This document shows, piece after piece, positions 35,259 through 47,126 of a DNA stretch of 64,000 nucleotides; position 1 is the first letter of the stretch, and each line of letters opens with the position of its first letter. Origin of the DNA: Brevibacillus fulvus (lineage in GTDB: Bacteria > Bacillota > Bacilli > Brevibacillales > Brevibacillaceae). The notes below the pieces were generated by a model. It searched no databases, was not told the DNA's origin, and saw nothing but the letters and a program-made list of their open reading frames with translations. Location of the stretch: positions 1-64,000 of the forward strand of contig NZ_JAFBEB010000005.1 of the NCBI RefSeq assembly GCF_016908525.1, given 5' to 3'. Made by a program: the position numbers and the translations under genes.

Positions 35259-35999
35259 TTATTGCAACGTTTCCGCGTAGCGATCGCCGAGAAAATCTTC
35301 GTAAATCCGTTCCCAAACAATCGTAAACTCCAGTTTTTCATCATCGGGAATATCAAAAATATTGTCAATGGCTTCTGTCATATACGGAGTCAGTTTGATC
35401 AAAACTTCCCGCAGCATCGCATCGTTGGTGTTTAACATTTCTTTCAACTCATTTTTCGATAAAGCGAAACTGTTGTCGTCTTTTTCATGCAGCATCAGGA
35501 TCAGTTTGCTAAACACCGGATGAACCAACGCTTCCAATTTGATATGATTTAACGCGATTTGTTCCGCTTCGGTCAGCACAAAGATTTCCTGAACCTCAGG
35601 GAATGGATCGACCGGCACATCCCAGGCACCGTCTTTGTCCAACACGATTCCCCATTTTTTGAACAACTCAATTGCCGCCTCCCGACTTTCCGGGTAGGAG
35701 AAATTGGAACGTTGCAGAAATTTTTTATGCTTCTCCAACAGATTGACATAATTGTTGTACTGCTGTTCGGATTTAAACATGTCCAAAGTGGGAACCGTAA
35801 ACGTTCCTTCCAAGCCTTTTATCTCATCGAGCGCCTTGTTCATTTCGTCTTGCGTATCAAATTTGGTGACCGCGTAGCAGATGGAATGGAACAGGACGTT
35901 CATCTCATGCGATAATACACTTGCCCAGCCATTCGCTTTATAACCGCTGGGAATGACAACATCCTCCCGATTTTTCCGCACTTCTCTTATGGTTTGCAT
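35259..35999 (-). CDS. Uncharacterised cytosolic protein between atp and nuo operons
   Basis: I do not recognise this 246-aa protein. It has no signal peptide or transmembrane segment, is acidic and rich in predicted helices, with a charged N-terminus (MQTIREVRKNREDVVIPSG), then an NVLFHSICYAVTKFD block and a C-terminal half with many Glu/Asp/Leu pairs (VWERIYEDFLG). There are no cysteine clusters or nucleotide-binding motifs. The ATG at 35999 has AAGGAGAG 7-9 nt upstream; the ATG at 36026 has none. It is monocistronic: a TATAAT-type promoter lies about 90 nt upstream, after the atp terminator, and its own terminator follows. Its place between the two main energy operons is suggestive, but no function can be inferred. 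Confidence 0.8.
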   Translation of the reverse strand: MQTIREVRKNREDVVIPSGYKANGWASVLSHEMNVLFHSICYAVTKFDTQDEMNKALDEIKGLEGTFTVPTLDMFKSEQQYNNYVNLLEKHKKFLQRSNFSYPESREAAIELFKKWGIVLDKDGAWDVPVDPFPEVQEIFVLTEAEQIALNHIKLEALVHPVFSKLILMLHEKDDNSFALSKNELKEMLNTNDAMLREVLIKLTPYMTEAIDNIFDIPDDEKLEFTIVWERIYEDFLGDRYAETLQ

Positions 36000-36089
36000 G
36001 GATCCACTCTCCTTGTTAAGCAACATGCATTTTTAACCGCCGTTATTTATTTGCCCTGCCAATCGTTTTCCTATGTAAAGAACAGGTAT

Positions 36090-36120
36090 ATTATATACAT
36101 AAACTGAACCAAATTACCAA
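36090..36120 (-). promoter_or_regulatory. Candidate promoter of the 246-aa protein gene
   Basis: A perfect TATAAT (36095-36090) with a TTGGTA -35 candidate (36120-36115) at a long 19-bp spacing on the minus strand. Confidence 0.45.
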
Positions 36121-36151
36121 TTATGAAAAATTTGCCTGTCCAATTGAGGAA

Positions 36152-36181
36152 AAATCCCCGTGCTGTACAGCGCGGGGATTT
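36152..36181 (-). terminator. Rho-independent terminator of the atp operon
   Basis: AAATCCCCG/CGGGGATTT stem extended by an inner GCT/AGC pair, then TTTTTCC on the minus strand, 6 nt after the atpC stop. Confidence 0.92.
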
Positions 36182-36186
36182 CTGTT

Positions 36187-36591
36187 TTACAAGCTGTTGG
36201 TGATGTCCAGACGTGCCAGGGCACGCTGCAGAGCAAGTTCAGCACGACGTTGGTCAAGGTCCGGTTGTCTCTCGTTCAAACGCTGCTCGGCACGCTGTTT
36301 GGCGCGCTTCGCACGGTCCACATCGATATCTTCCGGCAACTCGGCTGTTTCAGCCAAGATGGTTACCTTTTCGCCATGAACTTCCATAAAACCGCCGCTC
36401 ACGGCAATTTTTGTTTCCTGATCACCGTCTGTTTTAATCCGAACAGGCGCAACTTTCAGCGGGGTAACGAGCGGCATATGGTTCGGCAAAATACCGAGAT
36501 CCCCTTGAACGCCACGCGCGATCACCATCGATGCTTCACCGCTGTATACAACCCGTTCAGGAGTTACGACTTCAACAGTCATCTTACTCAT
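36187..36591 (-). CDS. atpC: ATP synthase F1 epsilon subunit
   Basis: A 134-aa central-stalk subunit: an N-terminal beta-sandwich (about 1-85; VVTPERVVYSGEASMVIARG and GILPNHMPLVTPL) and a C-terminal helical hairpin (about 90-134, rich in Arg, Ala and Glu) that inhibits ATP hydrolysis in the extended state. It is last in the operon, 27 nt after atpD, directly before the terminator. Confidence 0.97.
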   Translation of the reverse strand: MSKMTVEVVTPERVVYSGEASMVIARGVQGDLGILPNHMPLVTPLKVAPVRIKTDGDQETKIAVSGGFMEVHGEKVTILAETAELPEDIDVDRAKRAKQRAEQRLNERQPDLDQRRAELALQRALARLDITNSL

Positions 36592-36618
36592 TTATCGTCT
36601 CCCCTTTCCAGGGTTGTC

Positions 36619-38073
<1,455 letters not shown>

Positions 38074-38934
38074 CTATGCTTGTGCGTTTGCACCGGCAAC
38101 GATTTCTGAGATTTCTTGCGTAATCGCGGCTTGACGCGCGCGGTTATAGAAGAGTGTATATTTATTGATCATTTCCGTTGCGTTGTCTGTTGCGTTCCCC
38201 ATTGCAGTCATCCGGGCACCGTGTTCAGACGCCTTTGCTTCCAGCAACGCGCTGTAAATAACGGTCTCTGCATATTTCGGCAAAAGGTCAACCAGCACTT
38301 CTTCAGCAGAAGGCTCGTATTCATAATTGACGCCAGACGTTTCCCCTTCGATCTGATCAAGCGGGAGCAAACGGTTGACAGACGGATTTTGCACCAGTGC
38401 GCTTTGGAATTGGTTAAAGCACAGGTACAACTCATCAAGCTGGCCGTCCGCAAACAATTTCACCGCTTCACTGGAAATTTTGCGGATTTGCGAGAAAGAT
38501 GGACTGTCAGGCAAACCGACGATTTCCTCGATCACCGGATAGTTGCGTTTGCGGAAATAATCCCGACCTTTGCGGCCAATCACAAAAATGCTGTATTCAT
38601 CTTGTGACTTGTGACGCTCGTTGATCGTTTGAATGACTTTGCGAATGATGTTGCCATTATAACCACCAGCCAAACCACGGTCGGAAGTAATGACAATATA
38701 TCCTGTCTTTTTCACCGGACGGGTTTCCAGCATCGGATGTTTAAACCCGTTTGTGCCTCCAGCGATGCTGGCAATGACCTCTTTAATCTTGTCAGCATAT
38801 GGGCGTGCAGCTACCGCTTTTTCTTGCGCGCGGCGCAACTTGGCAGCGTCGACCATCTTCATCGCTTTGGTAATCTGACGGGTATTCTTGATGCTCTTAA
38901 TGCTTCGTTTAATTTCCCGCATTCCTTTAGCCAT
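38074..38934 (-). CDS. atpG: ATP synthase F1 gamma subunit
   Basis: A 286-aa central shaft subunit. N- and C-terminal coiled-coil helices flank a Rossmann-like middle; motifs MREIKRSIKSIKNTRQITKA at the start, VITSDRGLAGGYNGN in the middle and MTAMGNATDNATEMI with the ITQEISEIVAGA end. The ATG at 38934 follows AAGGTGG at 8 nt; GTG codons 3 and 4 codons upstream overlap that site and are less likely. Confidence 0.96.
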   Translation of the reverse strand: MAKGMREIKRSIKSIKNTRQITKAMKMVDAAKLRRAQEKAVAARPYADKIKEVIASIAGGTNGFKHPMLETRPVKKTGYIVITSDRGLAGGYNGNIIRKVIQTINERHKSQDEYSIFVIGRKGRDYFRKRNYPVIEEIVGLPDSPSFSQIRKISSEAVKLFADGQLDELYLCFNQFQSALVQNPSVNRLLPLDQIEGETSGVNYEYEPSAEEVLVDLLPKYAETVIYSALLEAKASEHGARMTAMGNATDNATEMINKYTLFYNRARQAAITQEISEIVAGANAQA

Positions 38935-39007
38935 GCGTTTCACCACCTTGTGGATGCATGCCGAGCGCTCGTGAGCGACCCGGCATACATAAGATGTCTT
39001 CTATCGA

Positions 39008-40525
<1,518 letters not shown>

Positions 40526-40547
40526 TCACCCCATTCATCCAAGCTTC

Positions 40548-41072
40548 TTATAATTGATGGGCGAAGTGTTCCAATTTGCTCTTGATGCTTCCATCGTAAA
40601 GACGGTCGCCAATTTTCACCACAACGCCACCCAAAATCGAAGGATCTATGACAGTCTGTATGCGCAGTTTTTTGTGAACCAGCTTGCCAAACTGCTCGGA
40701 AATTCGCGCTTGCTCTTCCTCGCTGATCGGTTTCGCCACGGTAACCACTGCATCCGCAATGCCACGTTCTTCATTGGCTTGTTGGATAAAAGCTGCTACA
40801 ATCGCTGCCAATTCTGTTTCCCGGCCGCTGTCAAACAGCACGTCCAGCAAGTTCATCACTTCCGCTGTAACGTGTGCGGCAAACAAATCCTTAAACAATT
40901 GCTTTTTACTGTCTGCAGAAATGTGTGGGTGCATCAAAATCTTGTTCAAATCCTCGCTTTGATTGACCACACTGACAATATCATTTAATTCCGTTTCCAT
41001 CTGGTCGATTAGTCCGCGCTCTTTTGCTACCTCAAACAGGGCACGAGCATACCGCTTCGCAATGCTGCTCAT
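40548..41072 (-). CDS. atpH: ATP synthase F1 delta subunit
   Basis: A 174-aa peripheral-stalk subunit. The N-terminal helical domain begins IAKRYARALFEVAKERG, and the C-terminal signature is IDPSILGGVVVKIGDRLYDGSIKSKL. It connects the b dimer to the top of the alpha3beta3 hexamer. The start overlaps the end of atpF by 4 nt (ATGA) with GGGAG upstream. Confidence 0.96.
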   Translation of the reverse strand: MSSIAKRYARALFEVAKERGLIDQMETELNDIVSVVNQSEDLNKILMHPHISADSKKQLFKDLFAAHVTAEVMNLLDVLFDSGRETELAAIVAAFIQQANEERGIADAVVTVAKPISEEEQARISEQFGKLVHKKLRIQTVIDPSILGGVVVKIGDRLYDGSIKSKLEHFAHQL

Positions 41073-41572
41073 AGGCGATCTCCCACTTGTGCCAGGAATT
41101 TATCGACAGTCGCTTTTTGCGCAGCTTCATCCAGTTCTTTCTCGATGATTTTCGATGCCAGCATTACGGACAATCCAGCCATTTGATTACGCAATTCTGC
41201 TTTCGCTTTCTCTACTTCCCGCGCCAGTTCTGCACTTGCTTGCTCTTTCAAGCGAGCTGCTGTTTCCTGGGCTTCCTGAATAATCCGGGAAGATTCTTCG
41301 TTTGCTTGTTTGGTTGCACGCTCGATAATGCCTTTTGTTTCAAGGCGAGCTTCATCAAGCAGACGGCGTTGCTCCGCCAGCAACGCTTCCGATTCTTGCC
41401 GGTTGCGTTCTGCGGTCGTAATTTCGTTTTCAATGTGTTGTCGGCGTTTTTCCATGATTGCCACGATCGGTCCCGCGGCAACTTTTTTAACAATAAGTAA
41501 TAAAATGAGGAATACGATGAGTTGTACCAACATCGTGCCCCACTCCAAGGAGACGGCGCCAAAGTCAATCAT
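41069..41572 (-). CDS. atpF: ATP synthase Fo b subunit
   Basis: A 167-aa stator subunit: one N-terminal transmembrane helix (about 10-32, GTMLVQLIVFLILLLIV) followed by a long charged coiled coil (AERNRQESEALLAEQRRLL and onward) reaching up to delta. The ATG at 41572 has AAGGAG 8 nt upstream; the frame open to 41590 includes that site. It is overlapped by atpH. Confidence 0.96.
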   Translation of the reverse strand: MIDFGAVSLEWGTMLVQLIVFLILLLIVKKVAAGPIVAIMEKRRQHIENEITTAERNRQESEALLAEQRRLLDEARLETKGIIERATKQANEESSRIIQEAQETAARLKEQASAELAREVEKAKAELRNQMAGLSVMLASKIIEKELDEAAQKATVDKFLAQVGDRL

Positions 41573-41685
41573 TTTGTTCACTCCTTCCATGCTTTCAGGA
41601 GAATCATTTGACTATTGATTCAGTGATCTTTTACAAAAGAGAGGCGAAGGCCACGCCCCCGCCCGTATTTACTCTATGGCCAAAA

Positions 41686-42749
<1,064 letters not shown>

Positions 42750-42818
42750 CTAATTCACCCCTTTCTATCGAACGGTATACCTAGCGAAATACACAAAAAC
42801 CAAAATACACAAATTGAT

Positions 42819-43187
42819 CTATTTTAAGGAGCGATAAACAAAAGGTAAACTGAGCAAAGGGACCAAAAACAGTCCGATTAATGCACCAGATAAGATAAAC
42901 AAATCGGGAAATCGAATGGTAAGGAAAACAACGAAACCGGCAATCAATAAGCGTTGCAGCATTCCGGTTCCCTTCGGCCGGACGGTTGGATCTGTTGCAA
43001 ACAAACCAACCCTCCAGATTTTGCTGAGGAGGACAGCGCCGTTCAGAAGACTTCCACCCATGCCAAGCAACAAGCTTTGCAAAAAAAGCCGATGTTGTGG
43101 CAACAGCGCCCAGAGTATCGCTGTAATAGCGATGCTGTAAAAAGCAAAGCGAAAAGTCATACGCATCGCCGCAGTAAACGTTTGCAT
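42819..43187 (-). CDS. atpI: ATP synthase subunit I
   Basis: A 122-aa small membrane protein with four hydrophobic segments (FAFYSIAITAILWAL, LFLQSLLLGMGGSLLN, LLIAGFVVFLTIRF and IGLFLVPLLSLPFVY). This is the AtpI family that helps assemble the c ring and may carry Mg2+. The start at ATG 43187 follows GGGAGATGGAAG; the frame open to 43388 overlaps atpZ in another phase and is not used. It is located as usual before atpB. Confidence 0.85.
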   Translation of the reverse strand: MQTFTAAMRMTFRFAFYSIAITAILWALLPQHRLFLQSLLLGMGGSLLNGAVLLSKIWRVGLFATDPTVRPKGTGMLQRLLIAGFVVFLTIRFPDLFILSGALIGLFLVPLLSLPFVYRSLK

Positions 43188-43198
43188 CTTCCATCTCC

Positions 43199-43408
43199 CT
43201 AGAGGTATGAGCGTATGATCCGATAGACACTGTAGACACCGATCCCAAGGCCGATCAAGAGTCCTATCATCAGAAACCATGGGCTGGTGTTCAGCAGTCG
43301 GTCGATATATCGCCCCAACATGACACCCGATATGACACAGACGGCCATATCCACACCTATCAAACTGATCAAGGTAAAAGCTTGCCATGGATTATCCAGT
43401 TTCGACAA
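43199..43408 (-). CDS. atpZ: AtpZ/AtpI-family small membrane protein
   Basis: A 69-aa protein with two transmembrane helices, WQAFTLISLIGVDMAVCVIS and WFLMIGLLIGLGIGVYSVYR, separated by GVMLGRYIDRLLNTSP. The G-x2-L-G-x2-(I/L)-D motif and its place as first gene of the atp operon fit the AtpZ family, which works with AtpI as a Ca2+/Mg2+ transporter in some bacteria. The TTG start has AAAGGAG about 9 nt upstream. Confidence 0.85.
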   Translation of the reverse strand: MSKLDNPWQAFTLISLIGVDMAVCVISGVMLGRYIDRLLNTSPWFLMIGLLIGLGIGVYSVYRIIRSYL

Positions 43409-43466
43409 GTGTCCAATCTCCTTTCAAACTTGGAGAAAGCAGGTTACTTCTGCCATGCCCTCATAC

Positions 43467-43496
43467 ATATTAACGAACAATTATTAGCTTTGTCAA
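43467..43496 (-). promoter_or_regulatory. Promoter of the atp operon
   Basis: A perfect TTGACA (43496-43491), 18 bp, then TAATAT (43472-43467) on the minus strand, about 60 bp before the atpZ TTG. Confidence 0.65.
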
Positions 43497-43559
43497 CTTG
43501 TCATTCCCTTCGTACACAAAGCGTTCACAAATCCGCCGGATTGCGCAATGTTCGCCCTG

Positions 43560-43687
43560 CTTTTTGACACATTTTGCTTTACGCACAAGAGGCAGGAATC
43601 TGTCAAAAAGGGGCCTTTGGGCTTAGATTACCCAATATTTTTCTAATTATTCCCTATCGAGACGGGGTTTCTATGATAGCGCTTTCT
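43560..43687. other. Gene-free stretch upstream of atp: inverted repeat and cre-like site
   Basis: In the 395-nt gap between atpZ and the next gene I see a 10-bp perfect inverted repeat CTTTTTGACA (43560-43569)/TGTCAAAAAG (43601-43610), and AGAAAGCGCTATCA on the minus strand (43687-43674), matching the CcpA cre consensus TGWAANCGNTNWCA in 13 of 14 positions. The repeat is about 70 bp and the cre-like site about 180 bp upstream of the atp -35. No gene is convincing here. Confidence 0.35.
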
Positions 43688-43755
43688 CGCTCCATACCAA
43701 AACAATTCTGCGCGGCTGAAATGTTTCCTTCCTTGTTTTGTGCACTTTGTCAAAA

Positions 43756-43788
43756 AAACCACAGTGCCGTTTATTTGCACTGCGGTTT
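43756..43788 (-). terminator. Terminator of the SLH phosphodiester glycosidase gene
   Basis: AAACC-CAGTGC/GCACTG-GGTTT stem with one mismatch and a 9-nt loop, followed by TTTTTTTG on the minus strand. Confidence 0.88.
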
Positions 43789-43803
43789 GTCCCCAGTTGT
43801 CCG

Positions 43804-46800
43804 TTATTGCAACGCCCGATATAACGCTACGGCACAAACAGCACGGGTCGTCGGTTTGTTCGGTTCAAACTTGCTCCCTTGCAGATCGATGATACCCGCT
43901 CCCACCAGATTGTTGATAGAAGCGGCTGCCCAACCGGGCCAACTGCTTTGATCCGCCGGTTTTTGCGCTGGCTTTGCTGTTTTCTGCAGCACGCGGTCAA
44001 GGATGACGGCTGCTTCCGCTCTGGTTACCGCTTGATCCGGCCGAAATGTTTGGTCGGGATACCCTTTCACCAAACCTTTCTCCATCGCTGCCTGAACAGC
44101 CGCCTGGGCATAGGCGGGGACGGCATCCTTGAAATTCAGCCGGGGATCGTCCGGCAGTTCCCATTGAAACGCTCTCGCCAGCAAGGTAACGTATTGCGCT
44201 CTGGTCAGGGAAACTTCCGGACCGAACAGATCCTCGGTCAGCCCCTTCACCAGCCCGCGTTGTGCCAGGCTGGTAATTTCCGCTTGTGCCGGATGATGAA
44301 TGATGTCGAAGAAAGCGACGCCATCCGGTTTATCCAAGTAGTAGGGAAGGTAGGTGCCATAGGAGTTTACCTGGTAGACCCAATTTCCCTTGCTGTCTAC
44401 TGTCCCTGGCAATGTATCGTACGTACCGTTTGTTTCATTCACATAGAGCAGACCCACGCCTTTTCCGTTCATCCAGCTTTTCGGCGTAAACGTCAGCTGG
44501 GCCGGGGAAACGGCAAACTGATCCTGTTTCCCCTCTTTTAGCGCTACCGGTTTGATTGTAAATCCATAGCCGGCCAGCTTGTAGTCCAGCTGTCCAACCG
44601 GGGCTGCCACCGTTGAGATGGACGCCTTCTGCAAATAGTCGGCCGATTTGGCGAACGAATAGCCGAGATCGAGTTCACTGCCTAGCGAGAGCGTTCCCGG
44701 GGCGCTGGGAGTCACTTCTTTTGTCGTCAAATTCTTCGCTGGATTGTATGGCTGCAATACCGAAATCTCATCGAGATAGATGGTACCCTTCACCGGTTTG
44801 TCTTCATTTTCGGCACGATTCACAACATAAATACTCTTCAGTTTCAACGGATAATTTACGCTGCCGGAGAAGTAGCCTTTCACCTGTTTCCAGCCTGTCC
44901 AGTTGATCTCGTCGGCCAGATCGAGGTAAACCGTCTTGCCTTTGGCGTCAATTACTTCCGCCCGCAGCCAGTGTTGACTGTTGTCGCCATAGACCCAAAC
45001 TCCCAGCCCGATCGGCTTCCCAGGAATATCCAACGGTTTAGCCGCGAGATTTCCGTAAGCGATGCGTACATCGTTCGGGGAAGCATTGCTGAAATTGTAC
45101 TGCAATTTTGCCGCTTTCGCCGAGCGATAGACAGGTTCTGTCACGGCCGCGAACGATCCGCTGTCGCTAAGCGAGCTCGGATAGCCCGAATGGAACATTC
45201 CTGTTTGCTGGTCAAAGTTGATCCACGGTTGTTCAGTTTCTCCCACCATAATCGGCACGGTCGTGCTCACGCCGTCATAGGTGACCGTCAGCGTATCAGC
45301 TCCGCCCTCGTCACCGGCGACCAGCTGGAGTTGATCGTTGACCGTTGCTTTGGATGAGCTGACCGCGGTTTGCACACTCAACGGTGTGGCCTGGATCAGT
45401 TGGCCGCTCTTGGTTTTCACTTTGATATCCAGCTTCACGGTGCTTCCTTGTCCGATGTTGATCGGATTCGGTGAGACGATGAGCTGCGCCACTTCTTGGC
45501 CCGAAATGACATGAAGCTGACGATTGCGGGTAACCCCATTGACCGTCGCCGTAACAGTCGTCGTTCCTGATGCCGTGGCGGTAAACTGCTGGTTGGTAAA
45601 GTAACCGGCATTCAGATCGCTGACGCTCCATTGAATTTGGCTAGGGTCAATCTGATAGGGCAGATAGTGATTGTCATAACCCTTGGTCGTAAAGCCGACT
45701 GTCTGGCCAATCAGCATTTCGGTCGGGCTATCAACGCTAAATCCAGCCAGAGTTCCCGGCGGAGCAGTATTGTAAACTGCCACCCCTGTTGGCACTCTGC
45801 GCTCCGAACCGCCTTTCGGTTGGTTGATCAACTTGGCCTGAGTGTCGCCCAACATTCTGGCGGCCATCGTGGTCGATCCTCCCCCGTCAAAATTGAGGGC
45901 GCGATACGCTCCGAGCTCCACCATCGTTTGGGCCAACTCATCCAGCAAGATGCCTTTTGCTCCCTCGACAGCGACCAGATAGAGCGTTTTCCCGTCCTGG
46001 GAGACCCCTACCGCTGTCCGGGAGTTGGCCTGCTTGATATAGCTGTCGGTCTGGAACGACGATAACGGCTTGCCTTTATCGACAATCAGGAAGCTTCCGC
46101 CGACAGCCTGCGTCCAGTCCGTTGTCGTCGGTGTCGTTAAATATTCCACAGAAGCCGTTGAACCTACGGGGAAGTTTTTCGTCAAAAAAGCAGCGGCCGC
46201 TCCGTGTCCCCATAAAACATAACCGTTATAAGGGATATAAAAACCCGGCTTGTTCACATGAACTTCTTTCACAACATTGTCGACGACCAATACTTCGACA
46301 ACATCCTTATAGCCTGAGAGCGCTCCCAAACTGGTTTTACCGAAGCTTGGCGTATAAAGATTCAGTTGATTCTGATGGCTTTTTCGCCCTTCACTTGGAT
46401 TGTATTCTTCTTTGTTAACCCCTTGAAGCGGATAACTGGCGCCATTTTGCGCCGTCACTTTTCCGCCAAAGCCAAAATGCTCCAGCATCGCCGTCTTGTC
46501 GCTGGTAATCCCCAAACTGTACCAATACGAGATTAACCCCATCGACGAGATCAGTTCCCGATCTTTCATCACAATGCCAAAAGGGGCTCCGCGTTTGTTC
46601 ATGTTGAAGAAATCGGCGTTAATCGCGGCCACGGCTCCCGTTTCCTTGGCCATATTGGTGACAGTTTGCCGCTCCGTCAGCTTTCCGTTCGTCCCGTACA
46701 CCGGTTTGACTTCAACATAGGGATTGTTCAAATCCACTTTCGTCACATAAATGGTGACCGGGCTGCCCGCATACGCCTTCGAATATTTCAGGAGGGTTGT

Positions 46801-46947
46801 CCCTTCCCCGATCGGGGTTTGCCAGTCAAGGTTCAAACTGCTGGTGACCGCCCGTGTTGCTTCGGCAACATTTACCGGCAAAGAAACAAAAGCCCCCCAC
46901 GCCAAAACGGAGGCTGCGAGTAGCGAAATCATCTTGCGCGCTCTCAT
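43804..46947 (-). CDS. SLH-anchored phosphodiester glycosidase (NAGPA) family protein
   Basis: A 1047-aa exported protein. After a signal peptide (about 1-30, ISLLAASVLAWGAFVSLPV) comes a NAGPA/DUF2233-type domain (about 60-395) with its hallmarks AAINADFF (107-114), NSRTAVG (308-314) and LNFDGGGSTTM (351-361); then a Big_2-like Ig domain (about 400-500), a galactose-binding-like beta domain (about 575-725), a beta domain with a YxTYLPYYL motif, and three C-terminal SLH motifs (870-1047; TRAQYVTLLARAF, TRAEAAVILDRVL, TTRAVCAVALYRAL). The family cleaves sugar-phosphodiester bonds; the target may be a wall polymer. The ATG at 46947 follows GGAGAGGAG. Flanking terminators show it is monocistronic. 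The B. subtilis order upp-atp has no such gene, so it is an insertion here. Confidence 0.88.
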   Translation of the reverse strand: MRARKMISLLAASVLAWGAFVSLPVNVAEATRAVTSSLNLDWQTPIGEGTTLLKYSKAYAGSPVTIYVTKVDLNNPYVEVKPVYGTNGKLTERQTVTNMAKETGAVAAINADFFNMNKRGAPFGIVMKDRELISSMGLISYWYSLGITSDKTAMLEHFGFGGKVTAQNGASYPLQGVNKEEYNPSEGRKSHQNQLNLYTPSFGKTSLGALSGYKDVVEVLVVDNVVKEVHVNKPGFYIPYNGYVLWGHGAAAAFLTKNFPVGSTASVEYLTTPTTTDWTQAVGGSFLIVDKGKPLSSFQTDSYIKQANSRTAVGVSQDGKTLYLVAVEGAKGILLDELAQTMVELGAYRALNFDGGGSTTMAARMLGDTQAKLINQPKGGSERRVPTGVAVYNTAPPGTLAGFSVDSPTEMLIGQTVGFTTKGYDNHYLPYQIDPSQIQWSVSDLNAGYFTNQQFTATASGTTTVTATVNGVTRNRQLHVISGQEVAQLIVSPNPINIGQGSTVKLDIKVKTKSGQLIQATPLSVQTAVSSSKATVNDQLQLVAGDEGGADTLTVTYDGVSTTVPIMVGETEQPWINFDQQTGMFHSGYPSSLSDSGSFAAVTEPVYRSAKAAKLQYNFSNASPNDVRIAYGNLAAKPLDIPGKPIGLGVWVYGDNSQHWLRAEVIDAKGKTVYLDLADEINWTGWKQVKGYFSGSVNYPLKLKSIYVVNRAENEDKPVKGTIYLDEISVLQPYNPAKNLTTKEVTPSAPGTLSLGSELDLGYSFAKSADYLQKASISTVAAPVGQLDYKLAGYGFTIKPVALKEGKQDQFAVSPAQLTFTPKSWMNGKGVGLLYVNETNGTYDTLPGTVDSKGNWVYQVNSYGTYLPYYLDKPDGVAFFDIIHHPAQAEITSLAQRGLVKGLTEDLFGPEVSLTRAQYVTLLARAFQWELPDDPRLNFKDAVPAYAQAAVQAAMEKGLVKGYPDQTFRPDQAVTRAEAAVILDRVLQKTAKPAQKPADQSSWPGWAAASINNLVGAGIIDLQGSKFEPNKPTTRAVCAVALYRALQ

Positions 46948-47085
46948 GTTGATAACTCCTCTCCCATAACAAAACCTATCTATCTCTTTCTTTTTGAACA
47001 TCTAATTAGACGCTTTTTCCAATTTGATAGTTTCAAGCAAATCGGAAAATTTTTTCTGGTAAAACCGACCAGTTGCACGCGAAAA

Positions 47086-47112
47086 CGGAGAGATCCGTAA
47101 CAGACCTCTCCG
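47086..47112 (-). terminator. Terminator of upp-mnaA
   Basis: CGGAGAG/CTCTCCG stem with a 13-nt loop and TTTTCG on the minus strand, 14 nt after the mnaA stop. Confidence 0.75.
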
Positions 47113-47126
47113 ATGTAATGGATTGT

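Noticed and set aside
42781-43248. 155-codon minus-strand frame overlapping atpI
   Set aside because: The atpI phase (42819-43187) has the four-helix AtpI pattern and a good ribosome binding site; this one does not.
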